From positions 1 to 45,466 of the forward strand of contig CAZOOR010000011.1 in NCBI GenBank assembly GCA_964581505.1: a DNA stretch of 45,466 bases. Reading direction: 5' to 3'. The notes under the pieces are model-generated. The model saw only the letters and a list, made by a program, of their open reading frames with translations. It searched no databases and was not told the DNA's origin. Both the position numbers and the translations under genes were made by a program. Shown piece after piece: positions 26,658 to 35,490 of this stretch; the first letter of the stretch is position 1, and each line of letters begins with the position of its first letter. Source of the stretch: CAZOOR01 sp964581505. Its GTDB lineage: Bacteria; Bacteroidota; Ignavibacteria; Kapaibacteriales; UBA2268.

Positions 26658-27575
26658 TTAATATCTACTGATATTAAAATCGGATACGCCTCCGTCAAGA
26701 TTAATTTCAATTTTATTAACTGCGGCGGAATAGTTTGCAGTTTGCCAAGAATTATTGATTTGGGTAAAACCGTCAATATCAATATCGGAAAGAAAAATAT
26801 TCGAGACAATACGACAACCGGCATTTTTCGGTAATGCAATTGAAATATCGGAAGCTCCCGCTTTGATGTCAATTTCCTGCATTTTACAGAGCATTCCGAG
26901 TTTGAGGCTTAGGTCGCAAGCACCACAGTCTATTTTGAGCAAATGAGTTTTTAGATTGGAAAAATCCAAATCCGCTTCGGCGGCACCAATATTGGCATCA
27001 ATATACCAATCCAAATATTTTGGCAAATAAACATTGATTTCATAGTCGTTGTCAAATTTATCAAGAAAATGTCCATCGCTTGCCGAACTAAGTATAAGTT
27101 CGGTTCTGTTTGCATTTCCGGGGATACTATTCCGTTCAAGTTCAAAATACTCTCCATTAACTGCTAATACACTATCATCAGCATCGGCTATTGATAAAGA
27201 GCCGACACCGAAGTTAATATTCAAATCCGCCGCAACGATATTTTTCTCAAAATTTAATTTCTCATCTTTTGCTCTTTCAACAGTTCTAGATGAATGATGT
27301 TTCTTCCAACGAAGAAAATGTCCCTTTGTATAATGTAAGCCGTTAGCTAGGACAGCAAAAATAAACAGAGCAAGAAAAAGTGCCGAGAGAAATGTCAAGA
27401 TTTTGCGAATTTGTTCGGGGAAATGAATGATTGACAAACCCCAGAAAATTAAGAAAAGGGGCCAGAGACTAATAAAAACGGAAAATTCCGGTGCAATTGT
27501 ATTGAACTTATTGAATAGCAACAATGTGCCGATTGTAATAAGAAAAGTTCCCCAATATATAGCAGATTTACTCAT
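26658..27575 (-). CDS. LiaI/LiaF-like membrane protein with a C-terminal 'toastrack' domain
   Basis: A 305-residue protein. Residues about 5-85 hold three or four hydrophobic helices of the LiaI/DUF5668 type (YWGTFLITIGTLLLF ... LWPLFLIFWGLSII). The C-terminal half is a repetitive beta-solenoid-like domain (GVGSLSIADAD ... IGAAEADLDFSNLKTHLLKIDCGACDLSL ... KAGASDISIALP), as in LiaF and DUF4097-type envelope-stress proteins. Its ATG overlaps the stop of the PspC-domain gene (ATGA), and such pairs form PspC-toastrack cell-envelope stress modules. It is probably an inner-membrane sensor or scaffold with the beta domain outside the membrane. No two-component kinase or regulator lies in the window, so the signalling partner is unknown. 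Confidence 0.8.
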   Translation of the reverse strand: MSKSAIYWGTFLITIGTLLLFNKFNTIAPEFSVFISLWPLFLIFWGLSIIHFPEQIRKILTFLSALFLALFIFAVLANGLHYTKGHFLRWKKHHSSRTVERAKDEKLNFEKNIVAADLNINFGVGSLSIADADDSVLAVNGEYFELERNSIPGNANRTELILSSASDGHFLDKFDNDYEINVYLPKYLDWYIDANIGAAEADLDFSNLKTHLLKIDCGACDLSLKLGMLCKMQEIDIKAGASDISIALPKNAGCRIVSNIFLSDIDIDGFTQINNSWQTANYSAAVNKIEINLDGGVSDFNISRY

Positions 27576-28063
27576 AATGAAATGTCCTTTTTATTTGATA
27601 AAAGGAATATAGCAACACCGCCGGCAATTAGTAAAATAGGAGCAATGAACTTAGCAAAGCCGGCATCAGCCAGATTATCTGTCAGAATGATAATGCCAAG
27701 ACCTACAAGTATAGCACCCGCTATATTTTGCAACGTTTTTGATTTATTTTCTTCTTTTTGAATTGGGGACATATTCCTTGTAAAGCTACTGTTAGTCTCT
27801 CTATCAGCTGAAGATTGCTGTTCATTATTAGGTGGCGGTGTAGTAAAATACGGCTTTGCTCCGATTTCATAATCATAAGGAAGCACAATCCACAGAATGA
27901 TATAAATGAGAATACCCGCACCACCACTGACAATTACAACAACTAATATTACCCTGATAATTACAGGGTCAATACTAAAATACTCGGCAATGCCGCCGCA
28001 GACCCCGGCAATTCTTTTGTTCGTAGAAGAACGATATAGTCTTTTATTTGTATTCATAAGCAT
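27572..28063 (-). CDS. PspC-domain membrane protein
   Basis: A 163-residue protein. Its N-terminal 60 residues match PspC: KRLYRSSTNKRIAGVCGGIAEYF, then DPVIIRVILVVVIV and ILWIVLP. A polar linker (about 65-105) and two further hydrophobic segments (about 110-128, 133-152) follow. PspC proteins sense membrane stress and partner with PspB/PspA or, in other phyla, toastrack proteins. Here the partner is the overlapping downstream LiaF-like gene. The start may be the first ATG or the one two codons later (28057, MNTNKRLYRS). The region upstream carries the palindrome at 28149-28169. Confidence 0.88.
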   Translation of the reverse strand: MLMNTNKRLYRSSTNKRIAGVCGGIAEYFSIDPVIIRVILVVVIVSGGAGILIYIILWIVLPYDYEIGAKPYFTTPPPNNEQQSSADRETNSSFTRNMSPIQKEENKSKTLQNIAGAILVGLGIIILTDNLADAGFAKFIAPILLIAGGVAIFLLSNKKDISL

Positions 28064-28148
28064 AATGTATTCTTAAAATTTATAAAACTTAATGAATATT
28101 ACGAGAAAAAAATTTTATTGTTTCAATAATTTAAGTTAAATTATATTA

Positions 28149-28169
28149 TTGTAGTAGTTCATACTACAA
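28149..28169. promoter_or_regulatory. Palindromic operator candidate
   Basis: TTGTAGTA-GTTCA-TACTACAA is a perfect 8-bp inverted repeat with a 5-nt centre, between the divergent PspC gene and the membrane-protein gene. A further inverted half (CTACTAC) lies at 28184-28190. It is a site candidate for a dimeric regulator. Confidence 0.4.
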
Positions 28170-28305
28170 GATGAATTGCAAAACTACTACATAAAAATCA
28201 AATAAACAGTTATTTTTATTTATAGATAAGAGAACTATTTTGTAACCTTGAAAATTAGCAAAACAAAAATTAAAATATATTTTACATATTTGGAGCATAT
28301 AGAAA

Positions 28306-29682
28306 ATGGCTAAATCAACATTAACACAAAAGGAATCCGGACAGAGACTGAAATTGGGTTTCCCGCAAATAATAATCGCATTGGTTATGGTGGTCGTTCT
28401 ATTCTTTTTCTATCAGATGCAGTTGATACCTCTTGGAACTGCAAAGTTTGTTATACCTTTGTTCAAACCAAGTCCTGAGAAATTAGAAAAAGTAGGATTC
28501 GTGAGATTCAACGGTCTTGTTTGGGCTTCTACCAGCAAGGAAAAAGCATCGAAAATTGAAGCGCAGGGTTCAATGGAAATCCAGAAAGATTTAATTGACA
28601 AGGAATATATTTTCGATTTCACTTTTAACAAGAGAACTTATAAAGAACACGGATATGTTAAGAGCTCATCGGAATTTTATGCCAAATCAGAAACTCTTGG
28701 TGAACATCCGATTTATCTTGAACCTTGGGTAGGTTTTTGGATTCTCGCTCTTGTGCTTGCCATTATAACAATGTTATTGGTAACTATGATGCTTCCGACA
28801 AGCATTGGATTTATGGCTGTACTTTTCGATAGACAGATTGACGAGACCAAAACAAAGATTAGACTTCAAACAGGTATTGCAGATGAGAATATTATTGATA
28901 TTCTGACGATGCCCGATGATAAATTAATTGAAAAAGACAGACTAGAAGTAGAAAGAGCCTTCCGCGAAGTTTGGGATAAAACTACTTCCGAAGAAGTTGG
29001 CGACCCGAAACAAACTTTCCGCTTTGAGGATATTTTTGATGACAACACTGACGTTGTGCAATTCAGAAATGAATATCTCTACAACAGAATTAAAGAATAT
29101 TTCTCCGACTTCCTCTTAAAAGAAATCGAAGATACAAAAGACGGCTTACTCTGGAGAAGAAATCACTTCCAGATAATGAAAGGTCTCAGACTTTATATGG
29201 CACATCACTTTACGGAAAAATACGCAAACAATGTTACAGGTCTTGCTTATGGTGGTGCGGCATTCTTGATTGTTGCCGTTGGTATTCGCGGTCTTAAATT
29301 TATTCCGCCACAACGTCCGTCATTCATTCTCTTGGCTATCTTCCTTGAGTTTACTATGCTTTCGATGTTGGCTGTTACACTTATGTACACAGAAGAAGAA
29401 GAACGTATGGATAAAATGCTTAAGAAAATGGAAGATGCCAATCGTTCACAGCTCGAGGTACTTCGCAGTCAGCAGTATGATATTCATCAGCTTTCAGGTG
29501 TACTTGTCGGTCAGTCTGCCGAGATTATTAAGAGCAGAGTAGAAAGAGCCATTGCCGAGTATATGACCAGTGATGACAATATCAAGAAAGTCGTTGCCGA
29601 AGAAATTAGCGAAAAAATCCTTGTAGGACTTCGCGAATCTTTCAGCGACTCCGGTGGCAATGAAAGACGTTTGAGAAGATAA
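28306..29682 (+). CDS. Unrecognised four-helix membrane protein with a C-terminal helical tail
   Basis: A 458-residue protein I cannot assign. Hydrophobic segments lie at about 20-38, 142-168, 308-328 and 336-354. Between the first two is a soluble domain of about 100 residues. Between the second and third is a charged, probably cytoplasmic region (about 170-300; KIRLQTGIADENIIDIL ... EVERAFREVWDKT). The last 100 residues are strongly charged and helical (EEEERMDKMLKKMEDANRSQL ... QLSGVLVGQSAEIIKSRVERAI), a likely coiled coil. GGAG lies 11 nt before the ATG. It stands alone between divergent PspC and a terminator, which argues for an independently expressed gene. The layout suggests a membrane scaffold or signalling protein, but no motif proves it. 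Confidence 0.75.
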   Translation: MAKSTLTQKESGQRLKLGFPQIIIALVMVVVLFFFYQMQLIPLGTAKFVIPLFKPSPEKLEKVGFVRFNGLVWASTSKEKASKIEAQGSMEIQKDLIDKEYIFDFTFNKRTYKEHGYVKSSSEFYAKSETLGEHPIYLEPWVGFWILALVLAIITMLLVTMMLPTSIGFMAVLFDRQIDETKTKIRLQTGIADENIIDILTMPDDKLIEKDRLEVERAFREVWDKTTSEEVGDPKQTFRFEDIFDDNTDVVQFRNEYLYNRIKEYFSDFLLKEIEDTKDGLLWRRNHFQIMKGLRLYMAHHFTEKYANNVTGLAYGGAAFLIVAVGIRGLKFIPPQRPSFILLAIFLEFTMLSMLAVTLMYTEEEERMDKMLKKMEDANRSQLEVLRSQQYDIHQLSGVLVGQSAEIIKSRVERAIAEYMTSDDNIKKVVAEEISEKILVGLRESFSDSGGNERRLRR

Positions 29683-29708
29683 AAAATACTATCAAATAGT
29701 ATTAATAT

Positions 29709-29743
29709 AAAAAAGCCGCACAGCAAGAATGTGCGGCTTTTTT
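29709..29743 (+). terminator. Rho-independent terminator
   Basis: AAAAGCCGCACA ... TGTGCGGCTTTT is a perfect 12-bp stem followed by T residues, about 28 bases after the membrane-protein stop codon. Confidence 0.93.
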
Positions 29744-29807
29744 ATGAGACTGTAAACTGAAATATCTAATTGCTTTCAATATGAATTCTTCTGTATAGTA
29801 CATTTTC

Positions 29808-29853
29808 CCTCCTTTTGTGTCAACTGTTTTTAGCGTTTGACACAAAGGGGAGG
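29808..29853. repeat. Long hairpin, repeat-like
   Basis: CCTCCTTTTGTGTCAA pairs with TTGACACAAAGGGGAGG (one gap) around a 13-nt loop. It is followed at 29881-29920 by a G-rich tract bounded by ACAGC/GCTGT and at 29964-29984 by CCGCTC/GAGCGG. No T-run follows, so this is not a terminator. Confidence 0.6.
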
Positions 29854-30019
29854 CTTTAATCTATTGATGTAGATAGTCTTGACAGCTCCTCCGTTGGTTG
29901 GGTTGGGGTGGTCGGCTGTTTACTTTAACAATAAATTAATTTAGATTTTATTCCACACACTCACCGCTCCTATCCTAAGAGCGGAAGAAAATAAATATTA
30001 ATATGACATAGTGAAAGCA

Positions 30020-30059
30020 AAAAAAAAGAGCGGCTCTAAATGAGTCCGCTCTTTTTTTT
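30020..30059 (-). terminator. Terminator of the BNR/FN3/T9SS gene
   Basis: AGAGCGG ... CCGCTCT flanked by long A and T runs, 13 bases past the stop codon on the minus strand. Confidence 0.9.
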
Positions 30060-30072
30060 ATTTCGGAATATC

Positions 30073-33000
30073 CTATTTAATGAATATCACCTGCTTGACG
30101 GATTGATTTCCATCTACCGATAATATAATAAGATATGTACCTTGTTCTATTCCTTTCGGTTGATACTCTAATGTATGTGTCCCGGCAGGAAGTGTACCGT
30201 TTTCGAGTGTCGCAATTGTACGTCCGTTTATATCACTCAATTTTACGTTGATTTGCGAAGCATAGCTCAAGTTGAACTCAAGTGATAATTTTGAAGCGAA
30301 AGGATTAGGATAAACCCTGAATTCTACCATACCGGGAATTGCTTCATAATCAACACCGGAACTTTCTTGTGTAGTAAATTCACGCGTTTCCGACCATTCA
30401 CCCTCACCTTTTGAATATTTACCTTTAATGCGGAAATAATACTTTTGGTTGTTGTCAAGTTTATTTACTGCAATTTGTGTCTTGGTAATTTCAGACTGTT
30501 TTGTAACAGTCGAAAAATCCGAACTCTTAGAAAGCTGGAATATATATGTATCGGCACCTTTCAGCATTTCCCAATTAAATGTCATATCGGTCGGTTGCTT
30601 TGTTGCACCATTGCTTGGTGATGTAATGACCACCTGCCCCAAACCTGTAACAAATGTCCAAACATCAGACCACAATCCGGGAACACCATTTTTATACTTA
30701 CGAACACGCCAATAATAATTTGTAAAATGCTCAAAACTATTATGTCGGATAGAATCTGCCTTTAGCGTTGAATCTTGAAAAACAATATCTGTAAATCCAC
30801 CATTCTTTGAGATTTGAATATGATAGTGGGTGGCTTCGCTTGCGGCTTTCCATTTGAATAGAATATCAGTATTTAAATCCTCGCTTTTATTTTCGGGACT
30901 GATTAATTCGGCGGCGGTCAAAGTTGTGGTAAATTTCCAAGCAGTTGACCAATCGCTTTGTCCATCATCGTTTAGTCCCCGTATCCGCCACCAATAAGTC
31001 TTGTTATATTCAAGAATTCTTGTGTGCTGCGAGGTGTTTGTCTCTGTCAAACTCTCGAATACCATATCAACAAATAAAGAATCGCGAGCAAGCTGAACTT
31101 CGTATTTTGTACCACCCTCGGTCTCGAACCATTCGAGCAGGACAACTGTTTTCATTCCCGTTGATTTATCCGGTGGTGATTTTAAGACCGGAGGACGCAG
31201 TTTTGTATAGAAATCCCAAACTTCCGACCAAGGTCCGTCCGCTTTAAATGTTCTGCCCCTGACACGCCAATAATATTTTGTATATAAGTTCAAATTTTCG
31301 ACAACTACTGTTGTATCTGCTACTTCCTGTGAAGAAACAATATTGGCAAATCGCGCATCTGTGGCAAGCTCGAATTTATACAAACTTGCACTATCAACCT
31401 GATGCCAAATAAATGAAAGATTTTTAACGCTGTTACTACCGGAATGATTTTCGGGACTGATTAGTTCGGGCGGCTCAATAACCGTCATAAATACCATCAG
31501 GTCTGACCACGCACTCATTGCACTGTTTGTACGGGAGCGTACCCTCCAGAAATATCTTTTGGCAGGCTTCAAAGTATAATTGAGTTTGTGCGATGTTCCG
31601 CTGACCGTTAATTTTTCACCGACAATAAAGAAATCGGGAGAATCAGAGATTTGGAATTCATACATATCGGTTTTGTCATTTCCTCGCCAAGTGAATGTAG
31701 CGTTCCTGTCAATACCTTCTGCATTGTTTGCAGGAGCGGCAGGAATAGGTGCCGGTAGTGAAGGCGGCTCAATACCACGATACATTGTATTAGTGGCTAT
31801 ATAAATAAAGCCGTCCCGGGACTGGGACATTGACCACAAATAAGAATGAATGAAGCCCCTGTTTATTTCATAAAATTTATCGCCGTCTGCACTACATAAA
31901 AAGCCTTCCTGATATGCTAAACCTACAATTACTTGGTCGTGCATTGTAACAATAATTTTCTTTACATCAGGACCTGAAATACCAAAGTCGTTAGTAGTCC
32001 AATTCTGTCCGTCATTTGTAGATTTAAACAAACCGAGATTGGTAGCACAATAAACATCACCGATAGACGAGAAACCTATTGATGCAACCTGTGCTACATT
32101 TTCATTTAGCATTCTCGTCCAGTTGGCTCCGGCGTCTTCGGATTTAAATAGTCCGCCATTAAGATTGACATAAATATCGTCATTATAATTAATTCCGATA
32201 AATTCGAATCCTTGATTAGTGGGGTTTGCATTAATATGCGCCCAATTTACACCGGTATTTGTGGACACAAATAATTCGCCTATTATTGCATTCGGGTCTT
32301 TCGGGTCTGCGGGCGGGAATGAAAGTCCACAATATATATGACCCTGCGTATTAACCGCTATTGCAACAACACTAGTGTCCCTCTTTGCCCAGAGCGGCAC
32401 CCAATTCTCTCCATGGTCAACGGAACGATATAAATATCCTGTTGGTGGATTTACGATTGAAACTGCACCGACAAGAAAAGCACCGGTCGAATCTAACCCG
32501 AAGGCTGTAATCTTATGATTAGGTAATTTGTTGCCTGTCCAAGTAACTCCATAGTCGGAACTAATCAATAAATTAGTATCATTTTTTGTGGACATAACCC
32601 AGCCGTCCTTTGCACCGAATACTTCCAGACGAGCAAAAGTTTTTGTAAAACTGACGTTTGTCCAATTGGCTCCGTTATTTGTACTTTTATATAATCCCAT
32701 CAGGGGAATAGCCGCCCAAAGTGTGTTATCCCTTGTGCGAGCCAAGGCAGTAATACCCGTGCTTCGCATACTCGTAAGGCGCCATTGCTCCCAAATGCGG
32801 TCATCAAATCGGACAATACCTTTTTGAGCAAGACCTGCAACAGGTTCGTTGGCATCAGCAAAGACCACTGCTGTTACATTAACACATTTGTCGTCTTTAT
32901 GGTAAACAGTCCAGCCGCCGCCACCATCAATGGAAAAGCAAACGCCTCCACCTAAAGTACCAACGACAAGTTCACCAATTGCATTCTTTGCAAATGAGGT

Positions 33001-33666
33001 AATATTTCTACTTGAAATACTTCCGTTTCCTCTACCCCAAGTTTTCGCTTCATCTGTTGAACGCCAGACGCCTTCATTTGGAGTGCCGACAACAACCGCT
33101 CCCTGTTCGCTGAGTATCATTGCGGTAATATGAGGAAATTTTAGTCCCATATTGCTTTGCACCCAAGCACGTCCACCGTTAGTGGATTTATAGACGCCAC
33201 CACCGATTGTGCCAACATACATCGGACCCCCTCGAAATATTTTCAGAGCAGTAACTCGTTTGTTGGTTAACCCGCTATTGACAGCAGACCAACTATTGCC
33301 GTTATTAGTCGAAACGAATACACCGCCGCCCAAAGTACCGAGAAATATTTTGCCGGTCGAATCGAATTCAATAGCAGTAATATTAGGAAAAGGTAAGTCG
33401 TGCGTAATATCTGTCCAGGAAGTTCCCGCATTTGTAGAACGCATTAGTCCTTCGCCCCAAATACTAACATAAATAAACCCGCTCGAATCTACCGAGATGG
33501 TTTTAATATCACCGTTGCTAATACCGCTGATGGGACTCCAAAAATTGCCTAATGTGTCCAAGGCACTTTGTGCTGACGAAGAGACCGAAATTGAGAAAAC
33601 ACCGACTATTATCAAAATAAATAAATGAGATAATAGCGTATTTTTGAATAGTTTAATATTTTTCAT
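30073..33666 (-). CDS. BNR/sialidase-type propeller - FN3 - T9SS secreted protein
   Basis: A 1197-residue exported protein with a signal peptide (about 1-32, SSAQ). Residues about 40-630 consist of repeated BNR/YCF48-like blades: GGGVFVSTNNGNSW, GGGVYKSTNGGRAW, NEGVWRSTDEAKTWG and others. Residues about 642-1105 carry five fibronectin type III-like modules, each ending in a variant of 'YYWRVRGRTFKADGPWSEVWDF'. Residues about 1110-1197 are a normal Por-type sorting domain (VYPNPFASKL ... LSDINGRTIATLENG ... GTYLIILS). Unlike the two other T9SS genes here, the domain has no repeat-encoded loops. Type IX secretion is therefore expected. The propeller type is associated with glycan or protein binding; no sialidase catalytic residues can be confirmed, so an enzymatic role is not claimed. 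Confidence 0.88.
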   Translation of the reverse strand: MKNIKLFKNTLLSHLFILIIVGVFSISVSSSAQSALDTLGNFWSPISGISNGDIKTISVDSSGFIYVSIWGEGLMRSTNAGTSWTDITHDLPFPNITAIEFDSTGKIFLGTLGGGVFVSTNNGNSWSAVNSGLTNKRVTALKIFRGGPMYVGTIGGGVYKSTNGGRAWVQSNMGLKFPHITAMILSEQGAVVVGTPNEGVWRSTDEAKTWGRGNGSISSRNITSFAKNAIGELVVGTLGGGVCFSIDGGGGWTVYHKDDKCVNVTAVVFADANEPVAGLAQKGIVRFDDRIWEQWRLTSMRSTGITALARTRDNTLWAAIPLMGLYKSTNNGANWTNVSFTKTFARLEVFGAKDGWVMSTKNDTNLLISSDYGVTWTGNKLPNHKITAFGLDSTGAFLVGAVSIVNPPTGYLYRSVDHGENWVPLWAKRDTSVVAIAVNTQGHIYCGLSFPPADPKDPNAIIGELFVSTNTGVNWAHINANPTNQGFEFIGINYNDDIYVNLNGGLFKSEDAGANWTRMLNENVAQVASIGFSSIGDVYCATNLGLFKSTNDGQNWTTNDFGISGPDVKKIIVTMHDQVIVGLAYQEGFLCSADGDKFYEINRGFIHSYLWSMSQSRDGFIYIATNTMYRGIEPPSLPAPIPAAPANNAEGIDRNATFTWRGNDKTDMYEFQISDSPDFFIVGEKLTVSGTSHKLNYTLKPAKRYFWRVRSRTNSAMSAWSDLMVFMTVIEPPELISPENHSGSNSVKNLSFIWHQVDSASLYKFELATDARFANIVSSQEVADTTVVVENLNLYTKYYWRVRGRTFKADGPWSEVWDFYTKLRPPVLKSPPDKSTGMKTVVLLEWFETEGGTKYEVQLARDSLFVDMVFESLTETNTSQHTRILEYNKTYWWRIRGLNDDGQSDWSTAWKFTTTLTAAELISPENKSEDLNTDILFKWKAASEATHYHIQISKNGGFTDIVFQDSTLKADSIRHNSFEHFTNYYWRVRKYKNGVPGLWSDVWTFVTGLGQVVITSPSNGATKQPTDMTFNWEMLKGADTYIFQLSKSSDFSTVTKQSEITKTQIAVNKLDNNQKYYFRIKGKYSKGEGEWSETREFTTQESSGVDYEAIPGMVEFRVYPNPFASKLSLEFNLSYASQINVKLSDINGRTIATLENGTLPAGTHTLEYQPKGIEQGTYLIILSVDGNQSVKQVIFIK

Positions 33667-34084
33667 ATAACAACCTAATAAATTAAAATTACTATCAAAG
33701 TGAATAATACATCATAAGATATACACAAAGAACTTAATTTTGTTAAAAAAGTTACCTAATTATTCTTTAATATATCAAAAAATATTATTAAAAGAAAGAA
33801 ACAGCGATTGAAAATTTTGATTAATCATTATTCAAACCTCAATGTAAAGTCCCATAATAATTTGAAGAATCAATCTATCAAGAACATAATCCGTATTTTT
33901 CAATAGATTTATGTTTAGAAATTAACAAATAAAATGATTTCTATTGCAAATTATTTGCAACACATCTTACTACATATTTATGAAACTTTCTTGTTTTTTC
34001 TAATCCTTATGCTATTTTTTCCATTATCAAATTGTAAAAATTGATGTTGAAATTTATTCGACAAAATAAGAGAGGATAGCTGAT
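33667..34084. other. Intergenic region of 418 bases upstream of the redox operon
   Basis: No gene is visible. The region is A+T-rich and separates two divergent genes. It contains a TAATTTTG -7-like box (33735-33742) without a partner, and the palindrome at 33944-33960. Immediately before the redox operon is GAGAGGA. Confidence 0.65.
33944..33960. promoter_or_regulatory. Palindromic operator candidate upstream of the redox operon
   Basis: TTGCAAATTATTTGCAA is a perfect 8-bp inverted repeat around a single T, 124 bases before the first start codon of the DsrK-like operon. It is a plausible dimer-binding site; it does not match the FNR/CRP consensus. Confidence 0.45.
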
Positions 34085-35449
34085 ATGTTTAAAGAAAAAT
34101 TTGAAAAGCCGGAAATTCCTCCGATGGACTATATAATTGAAAAACCGCCGAAAGGCGACAGGGTAAAAATGTTCCTCGAAATATTTGCGGCTATTCTGAA
34201 AAACAGTAATTATCGCGGTGCTTTGGAGCATTATATCAAAGTGTCCGCCAAGTGTTCACGATGCTCAACTGCTTGTCATGTATTCCAAACTACACGCGAA
34301 GTTAAGGATATTCCATGCTATCGTTCGGAATTATTGCTGAGTATTTATAGGAGATATTTTTCATTCGAAGGCAGTCTCTATGGCAGATTCTTTGGCGGCT
34401 TCGAACTTACAGAAGAGCATATTGACCAAATGGCACATTCATTTTGGAATTGTACTGCCTGCCGTAAATGTATTTTGGAATGTCCTTCCGGTATTGACCA
34501 CGGCTTGCTTACGCACTTAGCAAGATATATACTTGCCGAGATGAATCTTGTTCCACGGGCTTTGCTTATTTCAACGCGTGAACAACTCGAAGGCGAGTCC
34601 GGCAATACTTCCGGCATACCGTTTATTGCTCTTCAGGATTCTTTGGAATTTCTCGAAGAGGAACTTGTTGATATGACAGGGGTTGATGTAAAATTCCCAT
34701 TAGATGTTGAGAATGCTGAATATATCTTTTTTGCTCCTGTTTCCGACTATATGATGGAGGCGGAGACCTTGATGGGTATTGCCGCAGTTCTGCATTCGGC
34801 AGGTGTTAGTTGGACTATCGGCACTAAGTATTTCGATGCTATTAACTATGGTTTGTTTTATAGTGATTTGGTTCTGGGTAGAGTGCTTAGGAAAATGCAA
34901 CAAGAGGTAGAACGATTGAATGCAAAAAAAATACTTATAGGCGAATGCGGGCATGCAAGCCGCAGTGCTACATTCCTGAAAACATATTGGCAAGGCGATA
35001 ATCCGCCAGAAATTGTTAATATTCTGGAATTGACCTACGACTTGCTGAAACAAGGGAAAGTGAAGTTAGACCCGAACAAGATTAGCGAACGTGTTACATA
35101 TCATGACCCCTGCAATCTGGCACGTCAGAATTGGGTTGTGGAGCGTCCCCGTAAGATTCTAAAAGAATTTTGTAAAGATTTTGTGGAGATGACACCAAAC
35201 CGTACTGAGAACTATTGCTGTGGTGGCGGTGGCGGCACTGTCTCAATTGATGAGATTCGTAAGTACAGAACTCTTATCGCAGGCAAAAAGAAAGCGGAAC
35301 AAATTGAGGCAACAGGTGCGCATTATATCGTTGCCCCCTGTGCCAATTGCAAAAAACAAATCCGTGAAACAATGGAAGACAACAAGGTTGATGGCGAACT
35401 CTTGGGTCTTCATGATTTAATTCTCAAAGCTATTATCCTTGATAAGTAG
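34085..35449 (+). CDS. HdrD/DsrK/TmcB-like iron-sulfur protein
   Basis: A 454-residue cytoplasmic iron-sulfur subunit. It has two cluster motifs in the N-terminal third, KCSRCSTACHVF and CTACRKCILECPSGID, the second a classic CxxCxxCxxxCP. Then come IGECGHASR, DPCNLAR, ENYCCGGGGG and APCANC, which together form the CCG domain that binds the unusual [4Fe-4S] cluster of heterodisulfide reductase and DsrK. This family (HdrD, DsrK, TmcB, HmcF) couples membrane quinone to a cytoplasmic thiol/disulfide or persulfide. RBS GAGAGGA precedes the ATG. It leads the operon whose products give the membrane cytochrome b, ferredoxin and NrfD-cytochrome subunits. The natural partner, such as DsrC or a thiol cofactor, is not encoded in the window. 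Confidence 0.92.
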   Translation: MFKEKFEKPEIPPMDYIIEKPPKGDRVKMFLEIFAAILKNSNYRGALEHYIKVSAKCSRCSTACHVFQTTREVKDIPCYRSELLLSIYRRYFSFEGSLYGRFFGGFELTEEHIDQMAHSFWNCTACRKCILECPSGIDHGLLTHLARYILAEMNLVPRALLISTREQLEGESGNTSGIPFIALQDSLEFLEEELVDMTGVDVKFPLDVENAEYIFFAPVSDYMMEAETLMGIAAVLHSAGVSWTIGTKYFDAINYGLFYSDLVLGRVLRKMQQEVERLNAKKILIGECGHASRSATFLKTYWQGDNPPEIVNILELTYDLLKQGKVKLDPNKISERVTYHDPCNLARQNWVVERPRKILKEFCKDFVEMTPNRTENYCCGGGGGTVSIDEIRKYRTLIAGKKKAEQIEATGAHYIVAPCANCKKQIRETMEDNKVDGELLGLHDLILKAIILDK

Positions 35450-35490
35450 TTGTTTCAGATTATAATAAAAACAGTGTAAACAAAGCAGTG

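Larger units (their letters stand above)
29683..30072. other. Intergenic region of 390 bases with several hairpins
   Basis: No gene is visible. It contains, in order, a terminator (29709-29743), a long hairpin (29808-29853), a G-rich repeat-like tract (29881-29920), a short hairpin (29964-29984) and a second terminator (30020-30059). The middle part looks like a dispersed repeat unit. Confidence 0.7.

Noticed and set aside
28149..28169. BlaI/MecI operator
   Set aside because: The half-sites (TGTAGTA then TACTACA) have the opposite order and a wider centre than the known operator, and no BlaI-like gene is near.
29808..29853. Terminator or riboswitch
   Set aside because: There is no T-run after the stem, and no neighbouring start codon or metabolite-gene context; a repeat is more likely.
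30073..33666. Sialidase enzyme
   Set aside because: BNR-like blades are present, but I could not confirm the catalytic Arg triad and Tyr/Glu residues; many such propellers are non-enzymatic.
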